Assembly: GCF_900188295.1 (NCBI RefSeq)
Contig: NZ_FZNM01000002.1
Coordinates: 372,001 to 436,000, forward strand
Origin: Paracoccus sediminis
GTDB lineage: Bacteria > Pseudomonadota > Alphaproteobacteria > Rhodobacterales > Rhodobacteraceae
Direction of reading: 5' to 3'
DNA length: 64,000 bases
Shown: piece by piece, positions 10,000 to 19,109 of the stretch
Layout of the letters: each line of letters begins with the position of its first letter
How positions within the stretch are numbered: position 1 is the first letter of the stretch
Notes under the pieces: model-generated
Databases searched by the model: none
What the model was told of the DNA's origin: nothing
What the model saw: the letters and a program-made list of their open reading frames with translations, nothing else
Translations under genes and position numbers: made by a program

Positions 10000-10076
10000 C
10001 GATAAACTCCTGCAACGAAAAGGGGCCAAGGCAAGACGCCCCGGTCCCTGAAAGGTTCCTCGCCCGGACGCCGCTG

Positions 10077-10652
10077 TCAACCGCTGACCGCCCTGCTGCC
10101 TGCCGACGAACCGAACCCCCCGCGCGAGGACGCCGTGGCGCGGGTCATGGGCGCCTGGCCCATCGTCTGTGCGGGCCGCGCGAATTGGCTGCTGTTCAGC
10201 GCCGCGCGTCCGGTATTGCTGGAAAACGTGCTGGTCCGGGCCGCGTTGGTATAGCCGCCGGAAGGCGTGCGATACATCGGCTGGGACCGCGACAATCCGC
10301 CGCCCCCCAGCATCGACCCGATCAGATATCCCGCCAGCAGCGGCATGAAGATGCCGCCCATGCCGCCGCCGGTCTGCTGCGCCTCGGATCCGCAGTTGCC
10401 GACGCCGTGCTGTTCCTCGCAGACTTGCAGGCTGTCGTAGCGGGGCGCGGATTCGACATGCAGCTGTTCGGCCTCGGCAAAGGACTGGCGGCATTCGTCC
10501 TGGGTAAACAGCCCGCCTTCCCCGGCGGCCGCAAGACAGGCATTCAGGTCGGGAAAGGCCTGGGCGTCCACCTGTTCATCGCGGCAGCCGGCGATGGCAA
10601 AGCTGGCGGCACCCAGAATGGTCAGCGCAACGGTTCTGGAACGTTTCCTCAT
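10077..10652 (-). CDS. DUF1190 (YgiB-like) putative lipoprotein
   Basis: This is a 191-aa protein of the YgiB/DUF1190 family, function unknown. The N-terminus (MRKRSRTVALTILGAASFAIAGC) has a basic patch, a hydrophobic stretch and a lipobox-like AIAGC, so it is probably exported and lipidated. Later come a conserved cysteine-containing segment (DECRQSFAEAE), a glycine-rich hydrophobic stretch (MGGIFMPLLAGYLIGSMLGGGG) and a Ser/Thr/Arg-rich low-complexity tail. The ATG overlaps the stop of the upstream ygiC-like ligase (10649-10652), the same pairing as ygiB-ygiC in E. coli. Confidence 0.82.
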   Translation of the reverse strand: MRKRSRTVALTILGAASFAIAGCRDEQVDAQAFPDLNACLAAAGEGGLFTQDECRQSFAEAEQLHVESAPRYDSLQVCEEQHGVGNCGSEAQQTGGGMGGIFMPLLAGYLIGSMLGGGGLSRSQPMYRTPSGGYTNAARTSTFSSNTGRAALNSSQFARPAQTMGQAPMTRATASSRGGFGSSAGSRAVSG

Positions 10653-11890
10653 GGCATTTCCCCCTGCTCCGCGATGAAATGCGGCTTGAAGCGCGACAGA
10701 TCCTGCGTGATACGCGCCCGATCCTCTCGTATCCCCATGCCCACGCATCGGTCGCCCACGATCCAGGCGCCGACAATGGGTTTGAAGCCGTCGAAATCGG
10801 GCAGCGGCGCATAGGCCTGGACGATGCGCGGATGCTGGTCGTAATCCGTATTCGCCGAGGCTTCGGTGACGTCGCCGCCCTCGACGATGCTGACGCCCGC
10901 GCCTTCGCGCGAAAAGATCGGCTTGACCACATGGGCGCGCCGGAACTGGTCTGCCACCTTGCCGAAGGCCTCGGCCACGGCGGGCACGGGCCTGCCGCCC
11001 GCCACAAGCGCGTCGGCCACGTCGTCGGCGAAGAAGGCGGGCAGCAGGTTCGGATGGCCCGGAAACATCTGCCACAGCACGGGCAGGATACCCTTGTTGG
11101 ACACCAACGCCTTCCACGCGGGTTCCAGAAACAGGCAGCCCGACCCCTTGATGTGGCGCGCGAAATCGTCGCGCAGCAGATCCTCCCACGGATAGAGCTT
11201 GAACAGCGTGCCGATCACCCGGTCCTCGGCATCGACGAACTGGCCTTGCTTGGTCACGCCCAGCTTGTCGAGGTCGCTGTAATGGGCGCCCATCCCGGCC
11301 TCGCGCGCGGCCCAGGCCATCGCCTCGACGGTGGCGTAATCCTCGGGGTTGTCGGCCACGGCGGTGAAGTGGATGTCGGTATTAGGGTCGAACAGCGCCC
11401 GAAAGCGTTCGACAAGCGCCTCGTGGATGCCGTTGAACTGATCGGCCCCGCCCGACAGCGCGCCCGCCGCCATCTGATCCTCAAGCCATTGCCACTGAAA
11501 CGAGGCGCTCTCATACAGCGAGGTCGGCGTGTCGGCGTTGTATTCCAGCAGCTTGGCCGGACCTGTGCCGTCATAGGCCAGATCCAGGCGGCCATAGATT
11601 TCCGGCTCATTGCGCCGCCAGCTGTCGGCGATCAGGTCGCGATGGGGGGCCGGAATGCCCAGCCGGTCCATCATCCCTTCGCTGCCGACGATCTCGGCCA
11701 CGGCATCGCGGCACATGGCGTGCAGGTCGGTCGAGGGATCCTCGATGTCGTCCTCGATCTGGCGCAGCGTGAACCGATAGGCCGAGCTTTCGTCCCAATA
11801 GGGTTCGCCATGCATGTCGGCGAAGGTAAAGCCCACGTCTTTCGCGGTGTCGCGCCAGTTCGGTCGTTCGGGAAGGGTGATCTTCTGCAT
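10649..11890 (-). CDS. ygiC: Glutathionylspermidine synthase-like ATP-grasp protein (YgiC/YjfC family)
   Basis: This 413-aa protein belongs to the family related to the synthetase domain of glutathionylspermidine synthase. Visible family features are the N-terminal W-DES-Y segment (EPYWDESSAYRF), the LDLAYDGTGPAKLLEYNADTPTSL stretch of the ATP-grasp fold, and the C-terminal VVKPIFSREGAGVSIVEGG, which probably binds nucleotide. The actual substrates of the stand-alone YgiC/YjfC proteins are unsettled, so amine-acid ligase activity is an inference. It is translationally coupled to the DUF1190 lipoprotein gene that follows. Confidence 0.85.
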   Translation of the reverse strand: MQKITLPERPNWRDTAKDVGFTFADMHGEPYWDESSAYRFTLRQIEDDIEDPSTDLHAMCRDAVAEIVGSEGMMDRLGIPAPHRDLIADSWRRNEPEIYGRLDLAYDGTGPAKLLEYNADTPTSLYESASFQWQWLEDQMAAGALSGGADQFNGIHEALVERFRALFDPNTDIHFTAVADNPEDYATVEAMAWAAREAGMGAHYSDLDKLGVTKQGQFVDAEDRVIGTLFKLYPWEDLLRDDFARHIKGSGCLFLEPAWKALVSNKGILPVLWQMFPGHPNLLPAFFADDVADALVAGGRPVPAVAEAFGKVADQFRRAHVVKPIFSREGAGVSIVEGGDVTEASANTDYDQHPRIVQAYAPLPDFDGFKPIVGAWIVGDRCVGMGIREDRARITQDLSRFKPHFIAEQGEMP

Positions 11891-11937
11891 GAGCCGTTCT
11901 TATCCTGCGGCGGATCACCCGACCAGCCAAATCCCCG

Positions 11938-12411
11938 TCATTGGCTGTCGGCCCCGGTGCCGCGGGCGCCGCCTTCCAGATCCGCGATGAGGGCCTCCAT
12001 CTCGGCAATCTCGCGCCGCTGCGTTTCGATGATCTGGTCTGCCAGGGCGCGGACGCGGGGGTCGTCGATGTCGGCGCGCGAACTGGTCAGGATAGCGATG
12101 GAATGATGCGGGATCATGGCCTTCATCCAGGATACGTCGCCCACCGTCGCCTGGCTGCGCACCATGAACAGGCCCACGGCAAAGGCTGCGGCCGCGATCA
12201 CCAGGATTGCGCCGGACTTGCCGGGATCGGGAAACATCGACCACATCGCCAAGAGCATCACGATCGCCATGCCGCCACCCATGGTCAATGCCATCCAGGC
12301 ACGGGTCTGGCTGAACCAGACATGGTCGAGCGTGTAGGTATTCAGATACATCATCACGAACATCACGACCGTGGAAACGGCGATGGTGCCAAGAAATCGC
12401 GGATAACTCAT
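11938..12411 (-). CDS. DUF305 family membrane protein
   Basis: This 157-aa protein has three hydrophobic segments in its first 90 residues (MFVMMYLNTYTL; MGGGMAIVMLLAMWSM; AILVIAAAAFAVGLFMV) and then a soluble DUF305 domain. The domain has the typical SWMKAMIPHHSIAIL motif near residues 100-115 and a C-terminal helix rich in Glu and Arg. The His pair is the family hallmark and is suspected to bind metal, but the function is unknown. The start at 12411 has an AAAGGA ribosome-binding site. It stands alone between the Lrp regulators and the ygiC-like gene. Confidence 0.8.
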   Translation of the reverse strand: MSYPRFLGTIAVSTVVMFVMMYLNTYTLDHVWFSQTRAWMALTMGGGMAIVMLLAMWSMFPDPGKSGAILVIAAAAFAVGLFMVRSQATVGDVSWMKAMIPHHSIAILTSSRADIDDPRVRALADQIIETQRREIAEMEALIADLEGGARGTGADSQ

Positions 12412-12465
12412 CGGGCGGTCCTTTCGGCGGGGGCAGTGTCCCAACCGTTCCGATCCGGAAAGGTT

Positions 12466-12939
12466 TCACCCGTCGGCCGGCTGGCCCAGCGGCCCCGGCC
12501 TGCGTTCCTCGGACAGCATCACGTTCGCCTCGACCTGGCCCACGCCGGGCAGGGTCATGATGCGGCGGCGCAGGATGCGTTCGAAATCGCTGATGTCGCG
12601 CGCGGTGATGCGCAGGCGGTAATCGAACTGGCCCAGGACATGCTGGACGGTCTGCACCTCGGGGATGGCGGTGACGGCGCGCTCGAAGTCCTCCAGGCTG
12701 GTGCGGCCCTTGGCGGCCAGGCGGATGCCCAGAAAGACCGTCACGCCAAAGCCAAGCGCGGCGTTGTCCACGATCACCCGCCGCCCGGCCAGAATGCCGC
12801 TGTCGGCCAGCCGCCGGATGCGGCGCCAGACCGCGGACTGGCCGATGCCGATGGCGCGGCCCACATCGGCGGCGCTCTGGGTGGCATCGCCGGCCAGGAT
12901 TCGCAGGATCGCCAGGTCGGTCGCGTCCAGATCACTCAC
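12466..12939 (-). CDS. Lrp/AsnC family transcriptional regulator (second of pair)
   Basis: This 157-aa regulator has an N-terminal winged helix (DATDLAILRILAGDATQSAADVGRAIGI, residues about 4-55) and a C-terminal RAM ligand-binding domain (residues about 65-145; VQTVQHVLGQFDYRLRI). Lrp/AsnC proteins bind amino acids and act as dimers or octamers. The start is GTG at 12939, overlapping the stop of the upstream paralogue by 4 nt (GTGA), so the two are co-translated and may form heteromers. The reading frame is open further upstream, but that part is inside the paralogue. The regulated genes may include ilvC, which diverges from the pair. Confidence 0.9.
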   Translation of the reverse strand: MSDLDATDLAILRILAGDATQSAADVGRAIGIGQSAVWRRIRRLADSGILAGRRVIVDNAALGFGVTVFLGIRLAAKGRTSLEDFERAVTAIPEVQTVQHVLGQFDYRLRITARDISDFERILRRRIMTLPGVGQVEANVMLSEERRPGPLGQPADG

Positions 12940-13391
12940 AGCGCCAGTTCCCCGCTGTCCTTGATGGTGCTGACCAGCATCAGCGCGTCGCTGTCGGACA
13001 CATGCGGCAGGGTCAGGATCCGGTCGCGATAGATCCCCTGCCAATGCGCCATGTCGCGCGCGATGACCGACAGGCGCAGATCCACGCTGCCCAGAAAGGT
13101 CTGGATTTCCGTCACCTCGGGCACCTGCCGGGCGGCGGCGATGAATTCGTCGAAGGCGCGCGGGCTGGTCTTGTCCAGGGTAAAGCGCAGGCTGACCTGC
13201 ACCTCGTATCCCAGGGCGCGCCAGTCGATGCGCGTCTGGATGGCCGCGATCACCCCTGTCGCGCGCATCTTTTCCAGACGGCGCCACAGGCTGGCCGGGG
13301 CCACGCCCGCGCGCTGGGCCAGGACGGCATTCGGCGCCTCGGGGTCGGCCAGAAGATGGCGCAAAATGCGATGATCGGTCTGATCGGGCAT
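12936..13391 (-). CDS. Lrp/AsnC family transcriptional regulator (first of pair)
   Basis: This 151-aa Lrp/AsnC paralogue has a helix-turn-helix in residues about 5-55 (DHRILRHLLADPEAPNAVLAQRAGVAPASLW) and a RAM domain to about residue 145. I chose the ATG at 13391 (MPDQTD) because it begins directly at the conserved helix; the frame is open to an ATG at 13442, but the extra 17 residues do not look like the family. It is divergent from ilvC across a 131-nt region containing a near-palindrome at 13432-13447. A role as local regulator of branched-chain amino acid synthesis is an inference from position and family. Confidence 0.9.
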   Translation of the reverse strand: MPDQTDHRILRHLLADPEAPNAVLAQRAGVAPASLWRRLEKMRATGVIAAIQTRIDWRALGYEVQVSLRFTLDKTSPRAFDEFIAAARQVPEVTEIQTFLGSVDLRLSVIARDMAHWQGIYRDRILTLPHVSDSDALMLVSTIKDSGELAL

Positions 13392-13405
13392 GAATTTTTC
13401 ATTAA

Positions 13406-14545
<1,140 letters not shown>

Positions 14546-14587
14546 ACCATCGGAAGACCGGGGGTTTCACACCCCCGGACCCCCCGT

Positions 14588-14674
14588 GGGATATTTGACA
14601 CCAAGGCAAAACGCCTTTGTCTTGGTCGTAAATATCCTGGGAGGAGTCCGAAGGACGGGGGGCAACGCCCCCCT
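14588..14674. terminator. Inverted repeats between convergent ilvC and GST genes
   Basis: Two stem-loops lie here. The first is an interrupted palindrome at 14588-14637 (GGGATATTT ... AAATATCC, with an inner ACCAAG...CTTGGT). The second is a strong hairpin, GGGGGGC-AAC-GCCCCCC, at 14657-14673 followed by TTT. Together they probably end transcription from both sides. The GGGATATTTG...CCAAG string resembles one at 52112-52130 upstream of fabG. Confidence 0.6.
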
Positions 14675-14677
14675 TTC

Positions 14678-15544
14678 TCATTCCGTTCCGATCTTGTCCT
14701 GCGTGCGGCTTTCAAAATCCGACGCGTCGTGGCGTTCCCACAACTGCTCGGACAACTCGCCATTGGTCTTGTTGACCATGATCCCGCGCCGCACGGCGGG
14801 ACGCGCGGCGATCTCGTCGTGCCAGCGGCGGACATGGCCATAGATCCCGGCATCCAGAAACGTCGCCGCGTCGCCGTACAGCTTGCCCGCGACGACCTGC
14901 CCGTACCAGGGCCAGATCGCCATGTCGGCGATGGAATAGTCCTCGCCCGCCATGAAGCGGTGATCGGCCAAGTAGCGGTTTAGCACATCCAGTTGGCGCT
15001 TGGCCTCCATGGTGTAGCGGTCGATGGCGTATTCGATCTTGTGGGGCGCATAGGCATAGAAATGCCCGAAGCCGCCGCCCAGGAACGGGGCGGACCCCAT
15101 CTGCCAGAACAGCCAGTTCATCGCCTCGGTCCGGGCCGCCGGGTCCGTGGGCAGGAAGGCGCCGAACTTCTCGGCCAGATAGACCAGGATCGCCCCCGAT
15201 TCGAACACCCGGCGCGGCGGCGTCACCCCACGATCCATCAGCGCCGGGATCTTGCTGTTGGGATTGGCCGCCACGAAGCCGCTGCCGAACTGGTCGCCAT
15301 CGTTGATGCGGATCAGCCAGGCGTCGTATTCGGCGTCATACCCGGCCTCGAGCAGCTCCTCGAGCAGGATCGTGACCTTTTGCCCATTGGGCGTGGCCAG
15401 CGAATAGAGTTGCAGCGGGTGGTTGCCCACGGGCAGGTCGCGGTCGAACTGCGCCCCGGCAGTGGGCTTGTTGATGCTGGCGAACTGGCCGCCGTTCTCC
15501 TTGCCGGGGGTCCAGACCTTGGGCGGAGTGTAGTCGTCGCTCAT
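14678..15544 (-). CDS. yghU: Glutathione-dependent disulfide-bond oxidoreductase (YghU-like GST)
   Basis: This 288-aa protein belongs to the nu-class-like glutathione transferase group of E. coli YghU, with the same length. The GST N-terminal thioredoxin-like part carries the motif LATPNGQKVTILLEEL near residues 45-65, and ESGAILVYLAEK closes that domain. The all-helical C-terminal domain includes EDYSIADMAIWPW. YghU-type enzymes reduce disulfides with glutathione and lack strong classic transferase activity. The start ATG at 15544 (MSDDYTPPKVW) matches homologues. It is divergent from the SOS-boxed radical SAM gene. Confidence 0.88.
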   Translation of the reverse strand: MSDDYTPPKVWTPGKENGGQFASINKPTAGAQFDRDLPVGNHPLQLYSLATPNGQKVTILLEELLEAGYDAEYDAWLIRINDGDQFGSGFVAANPNSKIPALMDRGVTPPRRVFESGAILVYLAEKFGAFLPTDPAARTEAMNWLFWQMGSAPFLGGGFGHFYAYAPHKIEYAIDRYTMEAKRQLDVLNRYLADHRFMAGEDYSIADMAIWPWYGQVVAGKLYGDAATFLDAGIYGHVRRWHDEIAARPAVRRGIMVNKTNGELSEQLWERHDASDFESRTQDKIGTE

Positions 15545-15615
15545 GGGATGTCCTGTCGTTTGCCTGCCCCGCAAGATGTGCGCCGAAAGAGGAGACATCA
15601 ACTAGCCCTTGAGAT

Positions 15616-15630
15616 GTTCTATATTTGTTC
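15616..15630. promoter_or_regulatory. LexA (SOS) box of alphaproteobacterial type
   Basis: GTTC-TATATTT-GTTC matches the alphaproteobacterial LexA consensus GTTC-N7-GTTC exactly. It ends 12 nt before the ATG of the PA0069-type radical SAM gene, a position where LexA would block transcription, and 71 nt upstream of the divergent GST start. The AT-rich spacer and intergenic position make a chance match less likely. Confidence 0.7.
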
Positions 15631-15642
15631 TATGATCGGATC

Positions 15643-16722
15643 ATGCTGCCGCCCCGCAATCCCGACGAACGCCTGAAGGCCCGAGGCACGGATACCCGCC
15701 CCGACGGCCGGTTCGAGCCGCACCGGCGGGTGCGCGAATCCGACGGCTGGGACATTCCCGAGGATCAGCACCTGCTGCGGACCGAGGTGGCAATCGAACG
15801 TCCGCGCAGCATCATCACCCGCAACACCTCGCCCGACATAAGCTTTGACCGCTCGATCAACCCCTATCGCGGTTGCGAACACGGCTGCATCTATTGCTAT
15901 GCCCGGCCGACCCATGCCTATCTGGGCCTGTCGCCGGGGCTGGATTTCGAAACCCGCATCACGGCGAAACCCGATGCCGCCGATCTGCTGGCCCGGGAAC
16001 TGGCGCGACCCGGCTATTGCCCGGCGCCGATCGCCATGGGCACGAACACCGATCCCTATCAGCCCGTCGAATCGCGGCTGGCGATCATGCCGGGCATCCT
16101 GCGGGTCTTGTCGGACTGGAACCATCCGGCGACTCTGGTGACGCGGGGGCAAACAGTGCTGCGCGACTTGGCCCTGTGGGCGGAACTGGCGGCCAAGGGC
16201 ATGGCGGCGGTGGGCGTCAGCATCACCACGCTGGACGCGGATCTTGCGCGCGCGATGGAACCCCGCGCCCCTGCGCCGCAGACCCGGCTGCGGATGATCC
16301 GCGCCCTGTCCGACGCCGGGGTGCCGGTGCGGGTGATGGTAGCCCCCGTCATCCCGGTCCTGACCGAGCCGGAGATGGAAGCCATCCTGACGGCCGCGCG
16401 CGAGGCGGGCGCCACGACCGCCAGCATGATCCCCCTGCGCCTGCCCCACGAGGTCGCGCCCCTGTTCCGCGACTGGCTGGACCGCCACCGGCCCGGCATG
16501 GCCGCGCATATCATGAACCGGGTGCAGGCGATGCGGGCTGGCCGCGACAACGATCCGCGTTTCGGGCACCGCTTTCAGGGGCAAGGGATCGAATGGGATC
16601 TGGCGCGGCAACGCTTTCGCCTGGCGCGGAAAAGGCTTGGCTATGGCACGGTCGGGGCGGTCCTGGATTGCAGCCGTTTCGCGCCGCCGCCCAGGGCAGG
16701 GGATCAGTTGTCGCTGTTCTAG
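15643..16722 (+). CDS. PA0069 family (Rv2578c/SplB-like) radical SAM protein
   Basis: This 359-aa radical SAM protein has the cluster motif Cys-X3-Cys-X2-Cys at about C78, C82 and C85 (GCEHGCIYCYARPTH), which binds the 4Fe-4S cluster and S-adenosylmethionine. Further family features are the MGTNTDPYQPVE and VGVSITTLD segments and a C-terminal LDCSRFAPPP-type tail. The family is distantly related to spore photoproduct lyase, and its substrate is unknown. The start is the ATG at 15643; the frame is also open from TTG 15625, but that codon lies inside the LexA box. SOS control suggests a DNA-damage-related role, which is inference. Confidence 0.87.
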   Translation: MLPPRNPDERLKARGTDTRPDGRFEPHRRVRESDGWDIPEDQHLLRTEVAIERPRSIITRNTSPDISFDRSINPYRGCEHGCIYCYARPTHAYLGLSPGLDFETRITAKPDAADLLARELARPGYCPAPIAMGTNTDPYQPVESRLAIMPGILRVLSDWNHPATLVTRGQTVLRDLALWAELAAKGMAAVGVSITTLDADLARAMEPRAPAPQTRLRMIRALSDAGVPVRVMVAPVIPVLTEPEMEAILTAAREAGATTASMIPLRLPHEVAPLFRDWLDRHRPGMAAHIMNRVQAMRAGRDNDPRFGHRFQGQGIEWDLARQRFRLARKRLGYGTVGAVLDCSRFAPPPRAGDQLSLF

Positions 16723-16734
16723 GGGGGCGATCCT

Positions 16735-17100
16735 TCAGGCCCCCCGGTCCTGTTCGTTCTTGGCCCACAGATAACCGATAAAGGCGCCCTTCACGACGCG
16801 CAGCAGGATCAGCGTCAGGATCGTGGTAATGACACCCGTGACGCCAAGCAGGACCAGCGGGCTGGGCCGGAACAGCACCCATGTGAATCCGATCAGGGGA
16901 ATCAGCAGCAACAGCATGATCGTCATCGTGAAGAAGGCCGGTCCGTCGGCGGCGGGATGGCGCCCAATGGGGGCATGGCACATGTCGCATTCCGGGGGCA
17001 GGCGCAGGTATCCGTGCAGCAACCGGCCGTCCCCGCAGCTGGGGCACCGGTTCAACGCACCCCGGATGATGGCCGTCCTGCTGTCTCGTTCATCGCCCAT
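16735..17100 (-). CDS. DUF983 family zinc-ribbon membrane protein
   Basis: This 121-aa protein has a zinc-ribbon-like pair of CXXC motifs (RCPSCGDG near residue 18 and ECDMCHAPI near 40) followed by two hydrophobic helices (TMTIMLLLLIPLIGFTWVLF and LLGVTGVITTILTLILL). That is the DUF983 layout; the function is unknown. I used the ATG at 17100. An in-frame TTG at 17151 would overlap the bmt stop by 4 nt and is a possible alternative that would add 17 residues. It lies downstream of bmt on the same strand. Confidence 0.82.
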   Translation of the reverse strand: MGDERDSRTAIIRGALNRCPSCGDGRLLHGYLRLPPECDMCHAPIGRHPAADGPAFFTMTIMLLLLIPLIGFTWVLFRPSPLVLLGVTGVITTILTLILLRVVKGAFIGYLWAKNEQDRGA

Positions 17101-17147
17101 GCCGTCCGCCCTGTCTGCCTGTTTCGCCAATGGCCAGCAATGCCGCG

Positions 17148-18110
17148 TCAATACCCCCCGACCGAGGTGAAACCGCCCAGCTTGGCCGCGATCTCCTCAA
17201 GCGAAGGTCGCGGGCCGGCGGGCCGGCGTTCCAGGGCCTCGCGCATGGCGCGCAGATGGGCGGAGGTGGTCCCGCAGCAGCCGCCGATGATCCTGACACC
17301 CAGGTCGCGGGCCAGCACCGCGTAGTCGGCCATGATCTCGGGCGTGCCGTCGTAATGCAGATGCCCGGCCTCGAGATGGGGGATTCCGGCATTCCCCTTG
17401 GCGACAAGGGGGCGTTCGTTGCCGGACGCCACGAAATCGCGCACCGTGCGCAGCAGATCGGCCGCGCCCACGCCGCAATTGGCGCCATAGGCCAGCGGCG
17501 GGTTCGGCAGGCGTTCCACCAGGGCCGACAGCTGCGCGGATGTCACGCCCATGATGGTGCGGCCGATGGTGTCAAAGCTCATCATCCCGCACCAGGGCAT
17601 ATCGGCCCGTTGCGCGGCCTCGGCCGCGGCGCGGAATTCCTGTTCCGAACTGATGGTTTCGACCCACAGCACGTCGGCGCCGCCTTCCTTCAGCGCCTCG
17701 GCCTGTTCGTGGAACATCTCGACCGCTCGGGGGTGGGACAGGCTGCCCATCGGGACCATGATTTCCCCGGTCGGACCGATGTTGCCCGCCACCACGACGG
17801 TGCGGCCCGCGGCATCGGCGACCTCTCGGGCCATTTCGGCCCCGGCCCGGTTCAGTTCGCGCACCCGATGGGCGGCGCCGTGCAGGTTCAGGCGGCTGGC
17901 ATTGCCGCCAAAGGTGTTGGTCAGGAAAAGATCGGCCCCGGCCTCGACCGCATCGCGATACAGGCGCCGCACCGCGTCGGGCCGGTCGCCGTTCCACAGT
18001 TCGGGCGCCATGTTCGACGGCAGGCCCATGTTGAACAGGTTCGTTCCCGTGGCCCCATCCGCCATCAGCCAGTCGCGGCTGGCAAGAAGCTGGCGAAGCG
18101 GATCGGGCAT
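17148..18110 (-). CDS. bmt: Betaine-homocysteine S-methyltransferase (Bmt)
   Basis: This 320-aa zinc methyltransferase moves a methyl group from glycine betaine to homocysteine, giving methionine and dimethylglycine. Homocysteine-binding zinc cysteines are visible in YGANCGVG (near residue 205) and in the C-terminal GGCCGTT (near residue 283). The N-terminal motif DWLMADGATGTNLFNMGL matches Rhodobacterales Bmt proteins. The start ATG at 18110 has a GAAGGAC ribosome-binding site; in-frame ATGs at 18164 and 18173 are less well placed. The betaine-type transporter at 6.3-10 kb would supply its substrate. Confidence 0.88.
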   Translation of the reverse strand: MPDPLRQLLASRDWLMADGATGTNLFNMGLPSNMAPELWNGDRPDAVRRLYRDAVEAGADLFLTNTFGGNASRLNLHGAAHRVRELNRAGAEMAREVADAAGRTVVVAGNIGPTGEIMVPMGSLSHPRAVEMFHEQAEALKEGGADVLWVETISSEQEFRAAAEAAQRADMPWCGMMSFDTIGRTIMGVTSAQLSALVERLPNPPLAYGANCGVGAADLLRTVRDFVASGNERPLVAKGNAGIPHLEAGHLHYDGTPEIMADYAVLARDLGVRIIGGCCGTTSAHLRAMREALERRPAGPRPSLEEIAAKLGGFTSVGGY

Positions 18111-18214
18111 GGGCTGTCCTTCGGCGTAATGCGAAAACTCCGTCCAGGGACGGCTGCCAGTCATCAAGTCCATGATATGCCGGGTTCCAGCGGGAAACAA
18201 TTTCAACACGAACG

Positions 18215-18248
18215 AAAAAGGACCGCAGAGGTTTCCCCTGCGGTCCTT
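18215..18248 (-). terminator. Rho-independent terminator after rplI
   Basis: An 11-bp perfect stem (AAGGACCGCAG / CTGCGGTCCTT) with a 9-nt loop is followed, on the minus strand, by TTTTT. It starts 22 nt past the rplI stop and ends the rpsF-rpsR-rplI transcript. Confidence 0.88.
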
Positions 18249-18270
18249 AAATTCATCGGCGCGGCCGGGA

Positions 18271-18855
18271 TCAGTTCCGGTCGTCGTCCCCGTCGTCGTT
18301 CGCGGCGCCGATGTCGTCGAACAGTTCGGCGATCTCGAATTCCGCGGCGGCATCGGCTTCGGCGGCCAGATCCTGGATCGACTTGCCCTGCGCCTGCAGT
18401 TCGGCTTCCTCGGCCGACCGGGCGACGTTCACGACGATGGTCGCCTCAACCTCGGGGTGCAGCACCACGCTGACCTCGTGCAGGCCCAGTTCCTTGATCG
18501 GCTGGTTCAGCACGACCTGCTTGCGGTCCAGCGTGAATCCGGCCTCGGTCGCGGCTTCGGCGGCGTCGCGGGTCGTCACCGAACCATACAGCGCGCCGGC
18601 GTCGGACGCGGAACGGATGACCACGAAGGTCTGGCCGTCCAGCTTGTCGGCGATCATCTGGGCTTCGGCCTTGGATTCGGCGTTCTGCGCCTGCAACTGG
18701 ACCTTGCGACCTTCGAACGCCTTGATGTTGGCGTCCGACGCGCGCAGCGCCTTGCCCTGCGGCAGCAGGAAGTTGCGGGCATAGCCCTGTTTGACGTTGA
18801 CGACTTCGCCCATCTGGCCAAGTTTCGCCACGCGTTCCAGCAGGATGACTTGCAT
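18271..18855 (-). CDS. rplI: 50S ribosomal protein L9
   Basis: This 194-aa L9 protein binds 23S rRNA near the base of the L1 stalk. The N-terminal domain has the signature [21 protein letters not shown] (residues about 16-36), followed by the long connecting helix and the C-terminal domain to about residue 150. The remaining 45 residues form an acidic tail ([23 protein letters not shown]) not found in E. coli L9 (149 aa). Such extensions are seen in alphaproteobacteria. It is the last gene of the rpsF-rpsR-rplI operon and is followed by a strong terminator. Confidence 0.98.
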   Translation of the reverse strand: MQVILLERVAKLGQMGEVVNVKQGYARNFLLPQGKALRASDANIKAFEGRKVQLQAQNAESKAEAQMIADKLDGQTFVVIRSASDAGALYGSVTTRDAAEAATEAGFTLDRKQVVLNQPIKELGLHEVSVVLHPEVEATIVVNVARSAEEAELQAQGKSIQDLAAEADAAAEFEIAELFDDIGAANDDGDDDRN

Positions 18856-18867
18856 GTCCTCGTCTCC

Positions 18868-19095
18868 TTACTTCACGGCATAGGGCAAGAGCGCCAGGAA
18901 GCGGGCGCGCTTGATGGCGCGGGCCAGTTCGCGCTGCTTCTTGGCCGAGACGGCGGTGATGCGCGAGGGCACGATCTTGCCGCGTTCGGAAATGTAACGC
19001 TGCAACAGGCGCGTGTCCTTGTAGTCGATGGCCGGGGCGTTTTCACCCGAGAACGGGCAGACCTTGCGGCGGCGGAAGAACGGTTTGTTCGCCAT
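18868..19095 (-). CDS. rpsR: 30S ribosomal protein S18
   Basis: This 75-aa ribosomal protein pairs with S6 on the platform of the small subunit. The family motifs [19 protein letters not shown] and [20 protein letters not shown] are complete. The length is normal. It sits 14 nt after rpsF and 12 nt before rplI in one transcript. Confidence 0.98.
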   Translation of the reverse strand: MANKPFFRRRKVCPFSGENAPAIDYKDTRLLQRYISERGKIVPSRITAVSAKKQRELARAIKRARFLALLPYAVK

Positions 19096-19109
19096 GATTC
19101 CAGATCCTC

